A stretch of DNA of 64,000 nucleotides from Streptomyces tsukubensis (GCF_009296025.1 NZ_CP045178.1:1860001-1924000), one strand, 5' to 3'. Positions 25,235-36,000 are shown, counted from the stretch's first letter. The notes: generated from the letters alone by a model not told the origin. Numbers and translations: made by a program.

Positions 25235-26122
25235 GTGGCCAACGATGGTCCTGTGGAGCACGGTTACCCGCATCTGGAGACCGTGCGGTCCGCTCTCAAC
25301 GCCCTGTACAAGCGGCTCTCCCCCGTCACCGTGCGGTCCTTCGACACGAGTGTGGCGCCCGTCGACGTCGCTTTCTCGCGGGACGAGGAGTTGTACGCGG
25401 GGGTGCAGCGGGTGGCGCGGGAGATGGTGCTCCATCTGCGGCTGCCCGACGCGCGGGTGATCGTGGGGTTCCGTGCGATGCGGCACGCCGCCCATGTCGA
25501 ACTGGCCTCGGGGCCCGAGTACTTCATCGAGCTGAATGACCGTTTCCGTACGCACAGGGAGGACATCGGTGCGGCGCTCGCGCACGAGATCATGCATGTC
25601 TATCTGCACAGGATCGGGCTGTCCTTCGCGGGGACGAGGAACAACGAGATCCTGACGGACACGGCGACGACGTATCTGGGCGCGGGGTGGCTGCTGCTCG
25701 ACGCGTACCGCGAACACGGCCCGGCCAGTCAGAAGCTCGGCTACCTGACGCCGGAGGAGTTCGGCTACGTGCTGGCCAAGCGGTCGCTGGTCTTCGGTGA
25801 GGATCCCGCGGTGTGGTTCACGAGCCCGCAGGCGTACACGGCGTACACGGCGGGGCTCGCCCTGGCGCGCAGGGAGGCGGGACAGCCGCCGCTGACGGGG
25901 GCGGGCCGGACGGGACGGCTCCGCTACGCGCGGGACCGCCGACTGGCGCGCGACCGTCCCTCGCACGCCACCGCCTCGGGTACGTACTCCTTCGACAACC
26001 GCACTCCGCTACGGGTGACGTTCCCGTGCCCGACGTGCCATCAGAAGATCAGACTCCCGGTGCGCGGTCCTGTGCGGGCGCGCTGCTCGGTGTGCGGGTC
26101 GGTGCTGGACTGCGATACGTGA
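25235..26122 (+). CDS. HExxH metallopeptidase-like protein with C-terminal zinc ribbon
   Basis: About 295 residues, not matched to a named family. The centre contains ALAHEIMHVYLHRIG, a canonical HExxH zinc-protease helix, and a downstream EILTDTATTYLG segment whose acid could be the third ligand. The C-terminus holds a CPTC...CSVC zinc ribbon (FPCPTCHQKIRLPV). No signal or membrane segment is seen, so it is probably cytosolic. GTG 25235 is one of several possible starts (25181 and 25253 are others); a weak promoter-like TTGGCG/TACAGT pair lies upstream at 25144-25175. Whether it cleaves peptides is unproven. Confidence 0.7.
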   Translation: MANDGPVEHGYPHLETVRSALNALYKRLSPVTVRSFDTSVAPVDVAFSRDEELYAGVQRVAREMVLHLRLPDARVIVGFRAMRHAAHVELASGPEYFIELNDRFRTHREDIGAALAHEIMHVYLHRIGLSFAGTRNNEILTDTATTYLGAGWLLLDAYREHGPASQKLGYLTPEEFGYVLAKRSLVFGEDPAVWFTSPQAYTAYTAGLALARREAGQPPLTGAGRTGRLRYARDRRLARDRPSHATASGTYSFDNRTPLRVTFPCPTCHQKIRLPVRGPVRARCSVCGSVLDCDT

Positions 26123-26227
26123 GACGGGGGCGGGGACTGGGGCGGGTACGGGACCCGTCCCGGACGTTCTGCCGACAGGACGTTCGGCGGCTTTGCGTTC
26201 GGGCGGTCGGAGAGTGATGGTCGGCTC

Positions 26228-27796
26228 ATGGGCACAAGCAAGGACGGCATTCGGACAGTTGACGCGAACACGCTGTTCGATGCGGTGTACGAGGGTGATC
26301 AGGACGCGGTGACGGTCGCGCTGCGGGCAGGGGTGAGCGCAGAGAGCGTCGACGAGGACGGGCAGACGGCGCTCTATCTGGCCTCGGTCCACGACGATCC
26401 CGGCGTCGTGCGGCTGCTGCTCGCGGCAGGCGCCGACCCCGAGCGGCTGAGCTGCGGGGCGGATCTGCCGCTGTGCGGCGCGGCCTGCGCCGGGCACACG
26501 GGGACAGTACGGGCGCTGCTGTCCGCGGGCGCCGCGCCCGACCGCCCGGAGGGGTTCGGGTTCACCGCGCTCAACTGGGCCGCGCGGCTGGGGGACGAGG
26601 AGACGGCCCGAGTGCTGCTGGCGGCGGGCGCCGACCCCGACCTGGCCGTCCCGGGGAACCCCGCTCCCTTGGTGTGCGCGGCCAGGCGCGGGGACCTCGC
26701 CACGGTACGGGCCCTGTTGCGCGGCGGGGCCGGTGACCGGCGAGAAGCACTGGCTGAGGCGGTACGGCTGCTGCGGGCTGACGTGGAGCGGGAGATGACG
26801 GAAGGCCTGCTCGCCGCCCACGACGCACAGTGGGGGCCCGACGACAGGGACCGCTGCGAGGTCGTGGTGCGGAAGGTCGGCGAGGCGGGCGGGGTCACTG
26901 TCGTGGTGGACCTCCACAGGGACGGTCTGCCCGTCGCCGGGGAGGAAAGGGGCACGGCCCACGGCGCCATAGCGACGCTGCTGGAGCGCGAGTCGGGGGT
27001 GGCCACGCCGTACGGGGAACTGGCCGCCAGGGCGCTGCGCGACGGCGTGCGGGGCCGGGGCGGCGACAACTGGACCGAGTCCGTCCGGACACTCCTCCAG
27101 TGCGCGGGCGAGGAGACATTGCAGGCCGCGGTGGCATGGTGCGCGCCGGGCGATCCCCTGCGGCGGGTCTTCGGCACCGAGGTGCTCGGTGGGCTGCGTC
27201 CCGTGGACGCCGACTGCGTACCCCTGCTGAGGGAGCTGGCGGCCGAGGAGGGCGACCCGGCGCTGACGGCCGCCGCCGTCGACGGCCTGGGGTCGCACGG
27301 CGATCCCGCGGGGGCGGCGGAGATATTGCGCCGCGCCGGTCATCAGGACGCCGGGGTGCGGGCCGCTGTCGCGCGGGCGCTCGCGGGCGGGGCGGGGGTC
27401 GGGGCTGAGGCCGGTTCGGGGGCGGGGGCCGCCACCGGGACGGCGATCGGTCCTCGATCGGCGGCCGTCGCCGCGCTGGTGCCGCTCGCGGACGATCTCG
27501 ACCCTGCTGTGCGCGCGGCGGCGACGACGGCGCTCGCGGCGGCGGCGGAGGACTCGGACGAGGTGCGTGCGGCGCTGGCCCGGCGGCTCACCGGTCCCTC
27601 CCCCGATGTCGTCGCCGAGGCGGCGAGAGGGCTCGCCCGGCGCGGCGATCCACGCGCGGTGGACGCTCTCGCGGGGCTGCTCGCCGAGGCCCCTGCGGCA
27701 AGTCCCGTACGGGTGAAGGCCCTTGATGCCCTGACGTACCTGCCCGATCCGAAGCTGCGCCGGCGGCTGCGGCACACTCGCCCGCGACTGCGCTGA
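26228..27796 (+). CDS. Ankyrin-repeat / HEAT-repeat protein
   Basis: 522 residues in two repeat blocks. Residues 10-180 are ankyrin repeats (DGQTALYLASVHDDPGVVRL, LLLAAGADP, FTALNWAARLGDEETARVLL). Residues about 330-520 are short HEAT/PBS-type helical repeats (DPALTAAAVDGLGSHGDPAG, DLDPAVRAAATTAL, VRVKALDALTYLPDP), separated by an Ala/Gly linker. Both fold types mediate protein contacts; no catalytic domain is seen and there is no signal peptide. ATG 26228 follows a modest purine-rich site. It starts 105 bases after the HExxH protein on the same strand and may share its transcript. Confidence 0.8.
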   Translation: MGTSKDGIRTVDANTLFDAVYEGDQDAVTVALRAGVSAESVDEDGQTALYLASVHDDPGVVRLLLAAGADPERLSCGADLPLCGAACAGHTGTVRALLSAGAAPDRPEGFGFTALNWAARLGDEETARVLLAAGADPDLAVPGNPAPLVCAARRGDLATVRALLRGGAGDRREALAEAVRLLRADVEREMTEGLLAAHDAQWGPDDRDRCEVVVRKVGEAGGVTVVVDLHRDGLPVAGEERGTAHGAIATLLERESGVATPYGELAARALRDGVRGRGGDNWTESVRTLLQCAGEETLQAAVAWCAPGDPLRRVFGTEVLGGLRPVDADCVPLLRELAAEEGDPALTAAAVDGLGSHGDPAGAAEILRRAGHQDAGVRAAVARALAGGAGVGAEAGSGAGAATGTAIGPRSAAVAALVPLADDLDPAVRAAATTALAAAAEDSDEVRAALARRLTGPSPDVVAEAARGLARRGDPRAVDALAGLLAEAPAASPVRVKALDALTYLPDPKLRRRLRHTRPRLR

Positions 27797-27956
27797 ACCT
27801 CGTAATTGAGGCGGGAAAGGGGGCCTCGACCGGGTTCTCCGGGGCCGACGCCACTGGGTACCCGGTCAGGGCGATCAGCCGTCCCCACGCGGGTCCCGCG
27901 AGGGTCACGGGCGGGACGGACGCGGGACAGGGAAGTACCGGACACGGAACGAGGAG

Positions 27957-27986
27957 GAGCCGGGGAAGAGAAACCCTCCCCGGCTC
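27957..27986. terminator. Hairpin between the ankyrin gene and the DEAD-box gene
   Basis: Nine-base stem GAGCCGGGG/CCCCGGCTC (27957-27965, 27978-27986) with a 12-nt A-rich loop, in a 351-base gap between convergent genes. The rest of that gap shows only GC-rich sequence and the hexamer repeat at 28101. Confidence 0.65.
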
Positions 27987-28096
27987 ACCACCACGACGGC
28001 CGCGGCGGTCTGCGACGGACCTGGCCGGGCCGCCACGGACTCGGCCGGCCACCACGCCCCCGACACCGACCGGACCGCCACGGCCCGCCAAGCACC

Positions 28097-28130
<34 letters not shown>

Positions 28131-28147
28131 CGGACCGTGAACGACGG

Positions 28148-29863
28148 CTAGCGCTCCCCCGCCGCCGGCCTGCGGGGCTGCGGCGCGCCCGCGCTCCTGG
28201 TGGCGCGGCGGGGCCTGCCCCTGCCGCCCTGGCCCTGCCCCTGGCCGGACTCCTTGGCGGGGGCGGCGCCCGTCCCGCCCGCCTGGCCGCTACGGCGCTG
28301 ACCACCCGACGGGGTGCCCGCGGCGCTGGACCCGGAGCGACGCTGGCCGCTCGACGCGGTGCCCGTGGTGGTGGAACCGGAGCGGCGCTGGCCGCCCGTG
28401 GAGCCGCCCGATCCGCCCCTGGACCGCTGGCGCGGCCTGGACGACGGACTCTTCTGCGGGGTGGCCTGCTGCGGCACCTCAAGGACGACCGGGATGCCCG
28501 AGGGCTCGCGTGCCCCGGTGATCCGGGTCAGTTCCTCGTCGGTGGACTTGACCCTCGCCGTGTGCGGGGTGATGCCCGCCGCCGACATGAGCTGCGACAT
28601 CTCGCGCTTCTGCTCGGGCAGGACGAGGGTCACGACGCTGCCGGACTCGCCGGCCCTCGCGGTGCGTCCGCCGCGGTGCAGGTAGTCCTTGTGGTCCATC
28701 GGCGGGTCGACGTTGACGACGAGGCCGAGGTCGTCGATGTGGATGCCTCGCGCCGCGACGTTGGTCGCGACCAGGGCGGTGACCTGGCCGTTCTTGAACT
28801 GTTCCAGAGTGCGGTTGCGCTGCGGCTGCGAGCGTCCGCCGTGCAGAGCCGCGGCCGGTACGCCGCTGGCGAGGAGCCGCTTGGCGAGCCGGTCGGCGGA
28901 GCGCTTGGTGTCGATGAACATGATGACGCGGCCGTCGCGGGCGGCGATGCGCGCGGTGACGGCCTTCTTCTCGGTCTCGTCGGCGACGTGGAGCACGTGG
29001 TGCTCCATCGTGGTGACGGCGCCCGCGGAGGGGTCGACGGAGTGCACGACGGGGTCGGTCAGGTACTGGCGGACCAGCCGGTCGATGTTGCGGTCCAGGG
29101 TGGCGGAGAAGAGCATCCGCTGGCCGCCGGGCTCGACCTGGTTCAGGAGCTGGGTGACCTGGGGCAGGAAGCCCATGTCCGCCATCTGGTCGGCTTCGTC
29201 GAGGACGGTGATCGTCACCTGGCCCAGCACGCAGTCGCCCCGGTCGAGGAGGTCCTTGAGGCGGCCCGGGGTGGCGACGAGGATCTCGGCTCCGCGCCGC
29301 AGGGTGCCGGCCTGCCTGCCGATGGACATACCGCCGACGACGGTGGCCATGCGGAGGTTGACGGCGGTGGCGTACGGGGTGAGCGCGTCGGTGACCTGCT
29401 GGGCGAGCTCGCGGGTGGGGACGAGGACCATGGCGAGCGGCGCTCGGGGCTCGGCCCTGCGGCCCGCGGTGCGGGCGAGCATGGCCAGGCCGAAGGCGAG
29501 GGTCTTTCCCGATCCGGTGCGTCCGCGGCCGAGGATGTCACGTCCGGCGAGGGAGTTCGGCAGGGTCGCGCCCTGGATCGGGAAGGGGGTGTCGACGCCC
29601 TGCGCTGCGAGGGTCTTCAGCAGCGCTGCGGGCATGTCCAGCTCGTCGAACGCCGCTACGGCGGGCAGCGCGGGAGTGATGCTCTCCGGCAGCGCGAATT
29701 CGCCCTGGGGTGCCTGGGCCCTGCGTGCGGGCTTGCGGGTGCCCGAGGTCTGGCCCTTGCGGGCGGGGCGCGGCGCGGAAGCTCTCGCGGGCTCCTGGCG
29801 TGCTCTCTGCGGGCGGCCTCGGGCGGGGGCGGCCTGGCGGGCGGGGCGTTCGGGACGAGTCAT
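28148..29863 (-). CDS. DEAD-box ATP-dependent RNA helicase
   Basis: 571 residues. Basic Arg/Pro/Ala-rich N-terminus, Q-motif region near residue 70, Walker A GRGRTGSGKTLAF, PTRELA, TPGR, DEAD box VLDEADQM, SAT (LFSATLDRN) and motif VI HRGGRTARAG. The C-terminal 110 residues are low complexity with repeated GGQRRSGS and an RG/Q-rich end, typical of RNA-binding tails in RhlE-like proteins. ATG 29863 is chosen over an upstream in-frame ATG because GGAAGG lies just before it. Just upstream on the same strand is the cold-shock gene; both act on structured RNA, and their pairing suggests a cold-response role. Confidence 0.93.
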   Translation of the reverse strand: MTRPERPARQAAPARGRPQRARQEPARASAPRPARKGQTSGTRKPARRAQAPQGEFALPESITPALPAVAAFDELDMPAALLKTLAAQGVDTPFPIQGATLPNSLAGRDILGRGRTGSGKTLAFGLAMLARTAGRRAEPRAPLAMVLVPTRELAQQVTDALTPYATAVNLRMATVVGGMSIGRQAGTLRRGAEILVATPGRLKDLLDRGDCVLGQVTITVLDEADQMADMGFLPQVTQLLNQVEPGGQRMLFSATLDRNIDRLVRQYLTDPVVHSVDPSAGAVTTMEHHVLHVADETEKKAVTARIAARDGRVIMFIDTKRSADRLAKRLLASGVPAAALHGGRSQPQRNRTLEQFKNGQVTALVATNVAARGIHIDDLGLVVNVDPPMDHKDYLHRGGRTARAGESGSVVTLVLPEQKREMSQLMSAAGITPHTARVKSTDEELTRITGAREPSGIPVVLEVPQQATPQKSPSSRPRQRSRGGSGGSTGGQRRSGSTTTGTASSGQRRSGSSAAGTPSGGQRRSGQAGGTGAAPAKESGQGQGQGGRGRPRRATRSAGAPQPRRPAAGER

Positions 29864-29890
29864 GGGTAAGCCTTCCTGGGGACAGCACAA

Positions 29891-29925
29891 ACCGGGGCCC
29901 GCACCTGCATGGTGCGGGCCCCGGT
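29891..29925 (-). terminator. Terminator of the cold-shock gene
   Basis: Perfect 15-bp stem ACCGGGGCCCGCACC/GGTGCGGGCCCCGGT (29891-29905, 29911-29925) with a TGCAT loop, starting 21 bases past the cold-shock stop. It separates that short transcript from the helicase gene. Confidence 0.92.
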
Positions 29926-29946
29926 CGCGAGGTACGCGTCCGACGA

Positions 29947-30150
29947 TCAGGCCGGGACGATGTTCTCCGCCTGCAGGCCCTTCTGGCCCTGCGTGACGTC
30001 GAACGAGACCTTCTGGCCCTCCTGGAGCTCACGGAAGCCCTGGGTGGCGATGTTGGAGTAGTGGGCGAAGACGTCGGCGCCGCCGCCGTCCTGCTCGATG
30101 AAGCCGAAGCCCTTTTCAGCGTTGAACCACTTCACGGTTCCGGTGGCCAT
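29947..30150 (-). CDS. Cold-shock domain protein (CspA family)
   Basis: 67 residues, the standard length. It is a five-strand OB fold with both RNA-binding motifs, KGFGFIEQ (RNP1-like) and VFAHYSNI (RNP2-like). These single-stranded nucleic-acid chaperones melt structured mRNA and act as antiterminators. ATG 30150 follows GGGAG seven or so bases upstream; an in-frame longer start at 30186 would add residues foreign to the family. The leader upstream is long, AT-rich for this genome and can fold. Confidence 0.96.
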   Translation of the reverse strand: MATGTVKWFNAEKGFGFIEQDGGGADVFAHYSNIATQGFRELQEGQKVSFDVTQGQKGLQAENIVPA

Positions 30151-30244
30151 ATCGTTCTCCCTTATGAGGCGAAGCGAGAAATCCACACTTTATGGATTCT
30201 CTGTCGCACCATGAGCCCCATCCGGAAAAACCGGGAAACAATAA

Positions 30245-30274
30245 TGCGCCTGCGGAGCAATCCCGTCAGGCGCA
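30245..30274 (-). promoter_or_regulatory. Structured 5' leader element of the cold-shock gene
   Basis: An 8-bp stem TGCGCCTG/CAGGCGCA with a 14-nt loop lies about 95 bases upstream of the cold-shock ATG. Smaller repeats follow (ATCCA...TGGAT near 30181-30197). Minus-strand TTGCAG near 30300 is a possible -35. Long foldable leaders are characteristic of cold-shock mRNAs; function here is inferred. Confidence 0.4.
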
Positions 30275-30413
30275 CATAAAGGTTATGGGTACCAAAACTG
30301 CAACTGTTTCAGCCTAGCACGCCCAGCTCAGGTGTGCCGGAGCGGCACGGCCGGGGCGGGTGGTCCTGGCCGTAAGGCCCTTGCGGCGGTGGGCCCGAAC
30401 CTATTCTTGGCGG

Positions 30414-31286
30414 ATGAACCGTGCCGGGTCCCGCCGTCCGAGGTCACGCGCAGGCCGTCCGCTGGTCCTGGGTTCGCTTCTCGCCGTGTGTCTGGCCGTG
30501 GGGGCCCTCCTGCTCCTCGCCTCCGGTGGGGGTGCCGGGGGCGCCAAGGGGCCGGGGCGCGATGCCAAGGGGGCCGGGGGCGGCGGGCTCGCGGCGCCCG
30601 CCAAGAAGGAACTGGCCCAGCGCCTCGTGTCGAGTGCGGAGAATTCCTCGCTGGACTGGCGGGCGCAGTACGGCTACATCGAGGACATCGGTGACGGGCG
30701 TGGCTACACCGCGGGGATCATCGGTTTCACGACCGGTACCCACGATCTGCTGACGCTGGTGGAGCGCTATACGCGGGAGCGGCCCGACAACGGCCTCGCG
30801 CGTTTTCTGCCCGCGCTCCGCGGGGTCGACGGCTCGGATTCCCATGAGGGCCTTGACCCCGGCTTCACCGGCGCCTGGGCGAGGGAGGCGCGGGGCCGTG
30901 CCTTCAGGGCGGCGCAGGACGCGGAGCGTGACCGGATCTATTTCGATCCCGCGGTGCGGGCGGCGAGGAGGGACGGGCTGGGGACGCTCGGGCAGTTCTG
31001 TTATTACGACGCGATGGTCATGCATGGCCCCGGTACGGGACGCGCGGGGTTCTACGGGATCAGGAGGGCGGCTCTCGCCCGCGCGGACTCCGTGGCGGAG
31101 GGCGGCGGCGAGAAGGCGTATCTGGGTGCCTTCCTCGACGTACGGCGGGCGGCGATGCGGCGGGAGGGCCGCGGTGACACCTCACGGGTCGATACGGCGC
31201 AGCGGGTCTTCCTCAGGGAGGGCAACCTGGATCTCGACCCGCCGCTGAGGTGGAAGGTGTACGGGGAGACGTACCGGATCAAGTGA
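30414..31286 (+). CDS. GH46 chitosanase, secreted
   Basis: 290 residues. An arginine-rich n-region and a hydrophobic segment (about 17-36) form a signal, followed by a Gly-rich linker. The mature enzyme shows the GH46 core: SSAENSSLDWRAQYGYIEDI and GDGRGYTAGIIGFTTGTHD. E76 and D94 are 18 residues apart, the same spacing as catalytic Glu22 and Asp40 of Streptomyces N174 chitosanase. It hydrolyses beta-1,4-glucosamine polymers outside the cell. ATG 30414 is the first start before the signal; the ribosome site is weak. It is monocistronic, convergent with gltD. Confidence 0.93.
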   Translation: MNRAGSRRPRSRAGRPLVLGSLLAVCLAVGALLLLASGGGAGGAKGPGRDAKGAGGGGLAAPAKKELAQRLVSSAENSSLDWRAQYGYIEDIGDGRGYTAGIIGFTTGTHDLLTLVERYTRERPDNGLARFLPALRGVDGSDSHEGLDPGFTGAWAREARGRAFRAAQDAERDRIYFDPAVRAARRDGLGTLGQFCYYDAMVMHGPGTGRAGFYGIRRAALARADSVAEGGGEKAYLGAFLDVRRAAMRREGRGDTSRVDTAQRVFLREGNLDLDPPLRWKVYGETYRIK

Positions 31287-31382
31287 CCAGCTGAGCGAGC
31301 GACCGGTGGCCGTCGCCCGCGCCGGGCGGTGGCAGCGGCAGCGGCAGGCGGGCGGTGGCCTGGGCCGGTCCCGGACGCGCCA

Positions 31383-31420
31383 CGGCGCCTGCCGTCCGGT
31401 CGGGGACGAGGCAGGCGCCG
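31383..31420. terminator. Terminator-like hairpin between chitosanase and gltD
   Basis: An 11-bp stem CGGCGCCTGCC/GGCAGGCGCCG (31383-31393, 31410-31420) whose loop can add a GTCC/GGAC pairing, in the 291-base convergent gap. Confidence 0.65.
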
Positions 31421-31577
31421 CGTTCAGTTCCGTACGCCTTTGTACGGGACGTCTTGGGGCCCGTAAGAGGGCCGGGGGCCAGTGTGTCAGACATGTTTCC
31501 TGCGGTGTGAGCCCGGTCCGTGTTTCTGAGGTGGGAATCCGTGGGACCTGCCCACGGGGGCCCTCTCCGCTGTCGGG

Positions 31578-33038
31578 TCAGACGGCCATGGACCGGTCCG
31601 TCGGGCGGATCGGCGCGGGCAGTTCGCTGGCCCCTGTCAGGTAGCCGTCCACGCCTCGCGCGGCGGAGCGGCCCTCGGCGATGGCCCAGACGATGAGGGA
31701 CTGGCCGCGTCCCGCGTCGCCCGCGACGTACACGCCGGGGACGTTGGTGGCGAACTCGGCGTCACGGGCGACGTTGCCGCGCTCGTCCATCTCCAGGCCG
31801 AACTGGTCGACGAGGCCGTTGGACCTGTCGATGCCGGTGAAGCCCATGGCGAGGGTGACGAGCTGCGCGGGGATCTTCCGCTCGGTGCCGGCCAGCTGCT
31901 CAAGCCTGCCGTCCTTGAACTCGACCTCGACGAGGTGCAGCCACTGGACGTTGCCGTCCTCGTCGCCCTCGAAGTGGGTGGTGGAGACCGCGTAGACGCG
32001 CTCGCCGCCCTCCTCGTGGGCCGAGGTGACCTTGTAGAGCATGGGGAAGGTCGGCCAGGGCTGGTTGGCGTTACGCTCCGCGCCCGGCTTCGGCATGATC
32101 TCCAGCTGGGTGACGGAGGCGGCGCCCTGGCGGTGGGCGGTGCCCACGCAGTCGGCGCCGGTGTCACCGCCGCCGATCACGACGACGTGCTTGCCCTCAG
32201 CGGTGATGGGGGGCGCCACGAAGTCGCCCTCCTGCACCTTGTTGGAGAGCGGCAGGTACTCCATGGCGAAGTGGATGCCGTTCAGCTCGCGACCGGGCAC
32301 GGGCAGGTCGCGGGAGATGGTGGAGCCCGCGGCGATGACCACGGCGTCGTACCGCTTGCGGAGCTTCTTCGCTTCGATGTCGCGGCCGATCTCGACGCCG
32401 GTGCGGAACTTGGTGCCCTCCGCGCGCATCTGCTCGATGCGGCGGTTGATGTGCCGCTTCTCCATCTTGAACTCGGGGATGCCGTAGCGCAGGAGTCCGC
32501 CGATGCGGTCGGCGCGCTCGTACACGGCGACGGTGTGGCCGGCCCGGGTGAGCTGCTGGGCGGCGGCGAGCCCCGCGGGCCCCGAGCCGATCACGGCGAC
32601 GGTCTTGCCCGAGAGGCGCTCGGGGACGCGGGGTGCGACATCGCCGCTGTCCCACGCCTTGTCGATGATGGAGACCTCGACGTTCTTGATGGTGACGGGG
32701 TCCTGGTTGATGCCGAGGACGCACGCCGACTCGCACGGGGCGGGGCAGAGCCGCCCGGTGAACTCGGGGAAGTTGTTGGTCGCGTGCAGCCGCTCGCTCG
32801 CCGCGGACCAGTCCTCGCGGTAGGCGAAGTCGTTCCACTCGGGGATGAGGTTGCCGAGCGGACATCCCTGGTGGCAGAAGGGGATGCCGCAGTCCATGCA
32901 GCGGGAGGCCTGCTTGCTGATGATCGGCAGCAGTCCGCCGGGAACGTAGACCTCGTTCCAGTCCTGGACGCGCTCGGGAACGGGGCGGGTCTCGGCGACC
33001 TCGCGTCCGTGGGTCAAGAAGCCCTTGGGGTCAGCCAT
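31578..33038 (-). CDS. gltD: Glutamate synthase small (beta) subunit
   Basis: 486 residues. N-terminal cysteine motifs [14 protein letters not shown] and CPAPCESAC ligate 4Fe-4S clusters; the FAD site is [13 protein letters not shown] and the NADPH site [11 protein letters not shown]. It passes electrons from NADPH to GltB so that glutamine and 2-oxoglutarate give two glutamates. Its ATG lies inside the end of gltB (8-base overlap), the classical coupling of the two subunits. Feeds glutamate to the many aminotransferases, including HisC in this window. Confidence 0.97.
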   Translation of the reverse strand: MADPKGFLTHGREVAETRPVPERVQDWNEVYVPGGLLPIISKQASRCMDCGIPFCHQGCPLGNLIPEWNDFAYREDWSAASERLHATNNFPEFTGRLCPAPCESACVLGINQDPVTIKNVEVSIIDKAWDSGDVAPRVPERLSGKTVAVIGSGPAGLAAAQQLTRAGHTVAVYERADRIGGLLRYGIPEFKMEKRHINRRIEQMRAEGTKFRTGVEIGRDIEAKKLRKRYDAVVIAAGSTISRDLPVPGRELNGIHFAMEYLPLSNKVQEGDFVAPPITAEGKHVVVIGGGDTGADCVGTAHRQGAASVTQLEIMPKPGAERNANQPWPTFPMLYKVTSAHEEGGERVYAVSTTHFEGDEDGNVQWLHLVEVEFKDGRLEQLAGTERKIPAQLVTLAMGFTGIDRSNGLVDQFGLEMDERGNVARDAEFATNVPGVYVAGDAGRGQSLIVWAIAEGRSAARGVDGYLTGASELPAPIRPTDRSMAV

Positions 33039-36000
33039 TGGTCGCCGCCTCCATCATCTTGTCCTGGGTCTCGTTGTCGGAGAGCCCGGCGCGCTCGGCG
33101 GCGTCCTTGGCGGCGAGTACGGCCTTGTAGGTGGTGGGAATGATCTTGCTGAAGCGGCGCACGGCGGTGTCCCACTCGGCGAGCAGCTTCTCTGCGACCG
33201 TGGAGCCGGTCTCCTGCTGGTGGCGGCGCACGACATCGTGCAGCCACTGCTTGTCGGTGTCGTCAAGGGTACCCACGGCGTCGGCGTTGCCGAGGTTGAC
33301 GTGGTCGGGGTCGAGGTCGATGACGTAGGCGTCGCCGCCCGACATGCCCGCCGCGAAGTTGCGTCCCGTGGCACCGAGGACAACGGCGTGGCCGCCTGTC
33401 ATGTACTCACAGCCGTGGTCGCCGACGCCTTCGGCGACGACGGTGGCGCCGGAGTTGCGTACGCAGAACCGCTCGCCGACGCGGCCCCGCAGGAACAGTT
33501 CACCGCCGGTGGCGCCGTAGGCGAGGGTGTTGCCCGCGATGGTGGAGTACTCGGCGAGGTGGTCGGCGCCCCGGTCGGGACGTACGACGACGCGCCCGCC
33601 GGAGAGGCCCTTGCCGACGTAGTCGTTGGCGTCGCCCTCCAGGCGCAGGGTCACTCCGTGCGGCAGGAAAGCGCCGAAGGACTGACCGGCCGAGCCGGTG
33701 AAGGTGATGTCGACAGTGTCGTCGGGGAGGCCCGCGCCACCGAACTTCTTGGTGATCTCGTGGCCGAGCATGGTGCCGACGGTGCGGTTGATGTTGCGGA
33801 TCGCGACCTGGGCGCGCACCGGCCTGGCCTCCTCGACCGAGGAGGCGTGCAGGGCGTCGGAGGCGAGCCTGATCAGTTCGTTGTCGAGCGCCTTCGCCAG
33901 GCCGTGGTCCTGCTCGGAGACGCGGTGGCGCACCGCGCCCTCGGGCAGCTCGGGGACGTGGAAGAGGGGTTCGAGGTCGAGTCCCTGGGCCTTCCAGTGG
34001 TCGACGGCGCGGGTGGTGTCGAGGATCTCGGCGCGGCCGACGGCCTCTTCGAGGGTGCGGAAGCCGAGGTCGGCGAGGAGTTGGCGTACCTCTTCCGCGA
34101 TGAACTCGAAGAAGTTGACGATGAACTCGGGCTTGCCCGAGAACCGCTCGCGCAGCACCGGGTTCTGGGTGGCGATGCCGACGGGGCAGGTGTCGAGGTG
34201 GCAGACGCGCATCATGACGCAGCCGGAGACGACAAGGGGGGCCGTCGCGAAGCCGTACTCCTCGGCGCCGAGGAGGGCGGCGATGACGACGTCGCGGCCG
34301 GTCTTGAGCTGCCCGTCGGTCTGTACGACGATCCGGTCGCGCAAGCCGTTGAGCAGCAGGGTCTGCTGGGTCTCCGCGAGGCCCAGCTCCCAGGGGCCGC
34401 CCGCGTGCTTGAGGGAGGTCAGCGGGGAGGCGCCGGTGCCGCCGTCGTGTCCCGAGACGAGGACGACGTCGGCGTGGGCCTTGGAGACGCCCGCCGCGAC
34501 CGTGCCGACGCCCACCTCGGAGACCAGCTTCACGTGGATGCGGGCCTGCGGGTTGGCGTTCTTCAGGTCGTGGATGAGCTGGGCGAGGTCTTCGATGGAG
34601 TAGATGTCGTGGTGCGGGGGCGGCGAGATGAGGCCGACGCCCGGGGTGGAGTGGCGGGTCCTGGCGACCCACGGGTAGACCTTGTGGCCGGGGAGCTGGC
34701 CGCCTTCGCCGGGCTTGGCGCCCTGGGCCATCTTGATCTGGATGTCGTCGGCGTTGACGAGGTACTCGCTGGTGACGCCGAAGCGGCCGGAGGCGACCTG
34801 CTTGATCGCGGAGCGGCGCGCGGGGTCGTAGAGACGGTCGGCGTCCTCGCCGCCCTCACCGGTGTTCGACTTGCCGCCGAGCTGGTTCATGGCGATGGCG
34901 AGGGTCTCGTGCGCCTCCTTGGAGATGGAGCCGTACGACATGGCGCCGGTGGAGAAGCGCTTGACGATCTCGGAGACGGGCTCGACCTCTTCGAGGGGGA
35001 TCGAGGGCCGGTCACCGGTGATGCCGAAGAGGCCGCGCAGCGTCATCAGCCGCTCGGACTGCTCGTTCACCCTGGCCGTGTACTTCTGGAAGATGTCGAA
35101 GCGGCGGGCGCGGGTGGCGTGCTGGAGCCGGAAGACCGTGTCGGGGTCGAAGAGGTGCGGTTCGCCCTCGCGGCGCCACTGGTACTCGCCCCCTATGTCG
35201 AGCGCGCGGTGTGCGGGCGCGATGCCGGAGACCGGGTAGGCGTGGGTGTGGCGGGCGGCGACCTCTTCTGCGATGACGTCGAGGCCGACGCCGCCGATCT
35301 TGGAGGTGGTGCCGGAGAAGTAGGTGGCGACGAAGTCGTCGGCGAGTCCGACCGCCTCGAATACCTGCGCGCCCCGGTAGGAGGCGACGGTGGAGATGCC
35401 CATCTTGGACATGACCTTGAGGACACCCTTGCCGAGGGCGTGGATCAGGTTGCGGATGGCCTGCTCGGCCTCCATGCCGGGCAGGAAGGTACCGGCGCGG
35501 ACCAGGTCCTCGACGGACTCCATGGCGAGATACGGGTTGACCGCGGCGGCGCCGTATCCGATGAGGAGGGCGACGTGGTGGACCTCGCGGACGTCCCCCG
35601 CCTCGACGAGCAGCCCCACCTGCGTGCGCTGCTTCGTGCGGATGAGGTGGTGGTGGACGGCGGCGGTGAGCAGCAGCGAGGGGATCGGGGCGTGCTCGGC
35701 GTCGGAGTGCCGGTCGGAGAGGACGATGATGCGGGCGCCGGCCTCTATGGCAGCGTCGGTCTCGGCGCGGATCTCGTCGATGCGGGCGGCGAGAAAGTCA
35801 CCGCCGCCCGAGACGCGGTAGAGCCCGGAGAGCGTGGCGGCCTTCATGCCGGGCATGTCGCCGTCGGCGTTGATGTGGATGAGCTTGGCCAGCTCGTCGT
35901 TGTCGATCACCGGGAAGGGCAGCGTCACGCCCCGGCAGGAGGCCGCGGTGGGTTCGAGGAGGTTGCCCTGGGGTCCGAGTGAGGAGCGCAGCGAGGTGAC

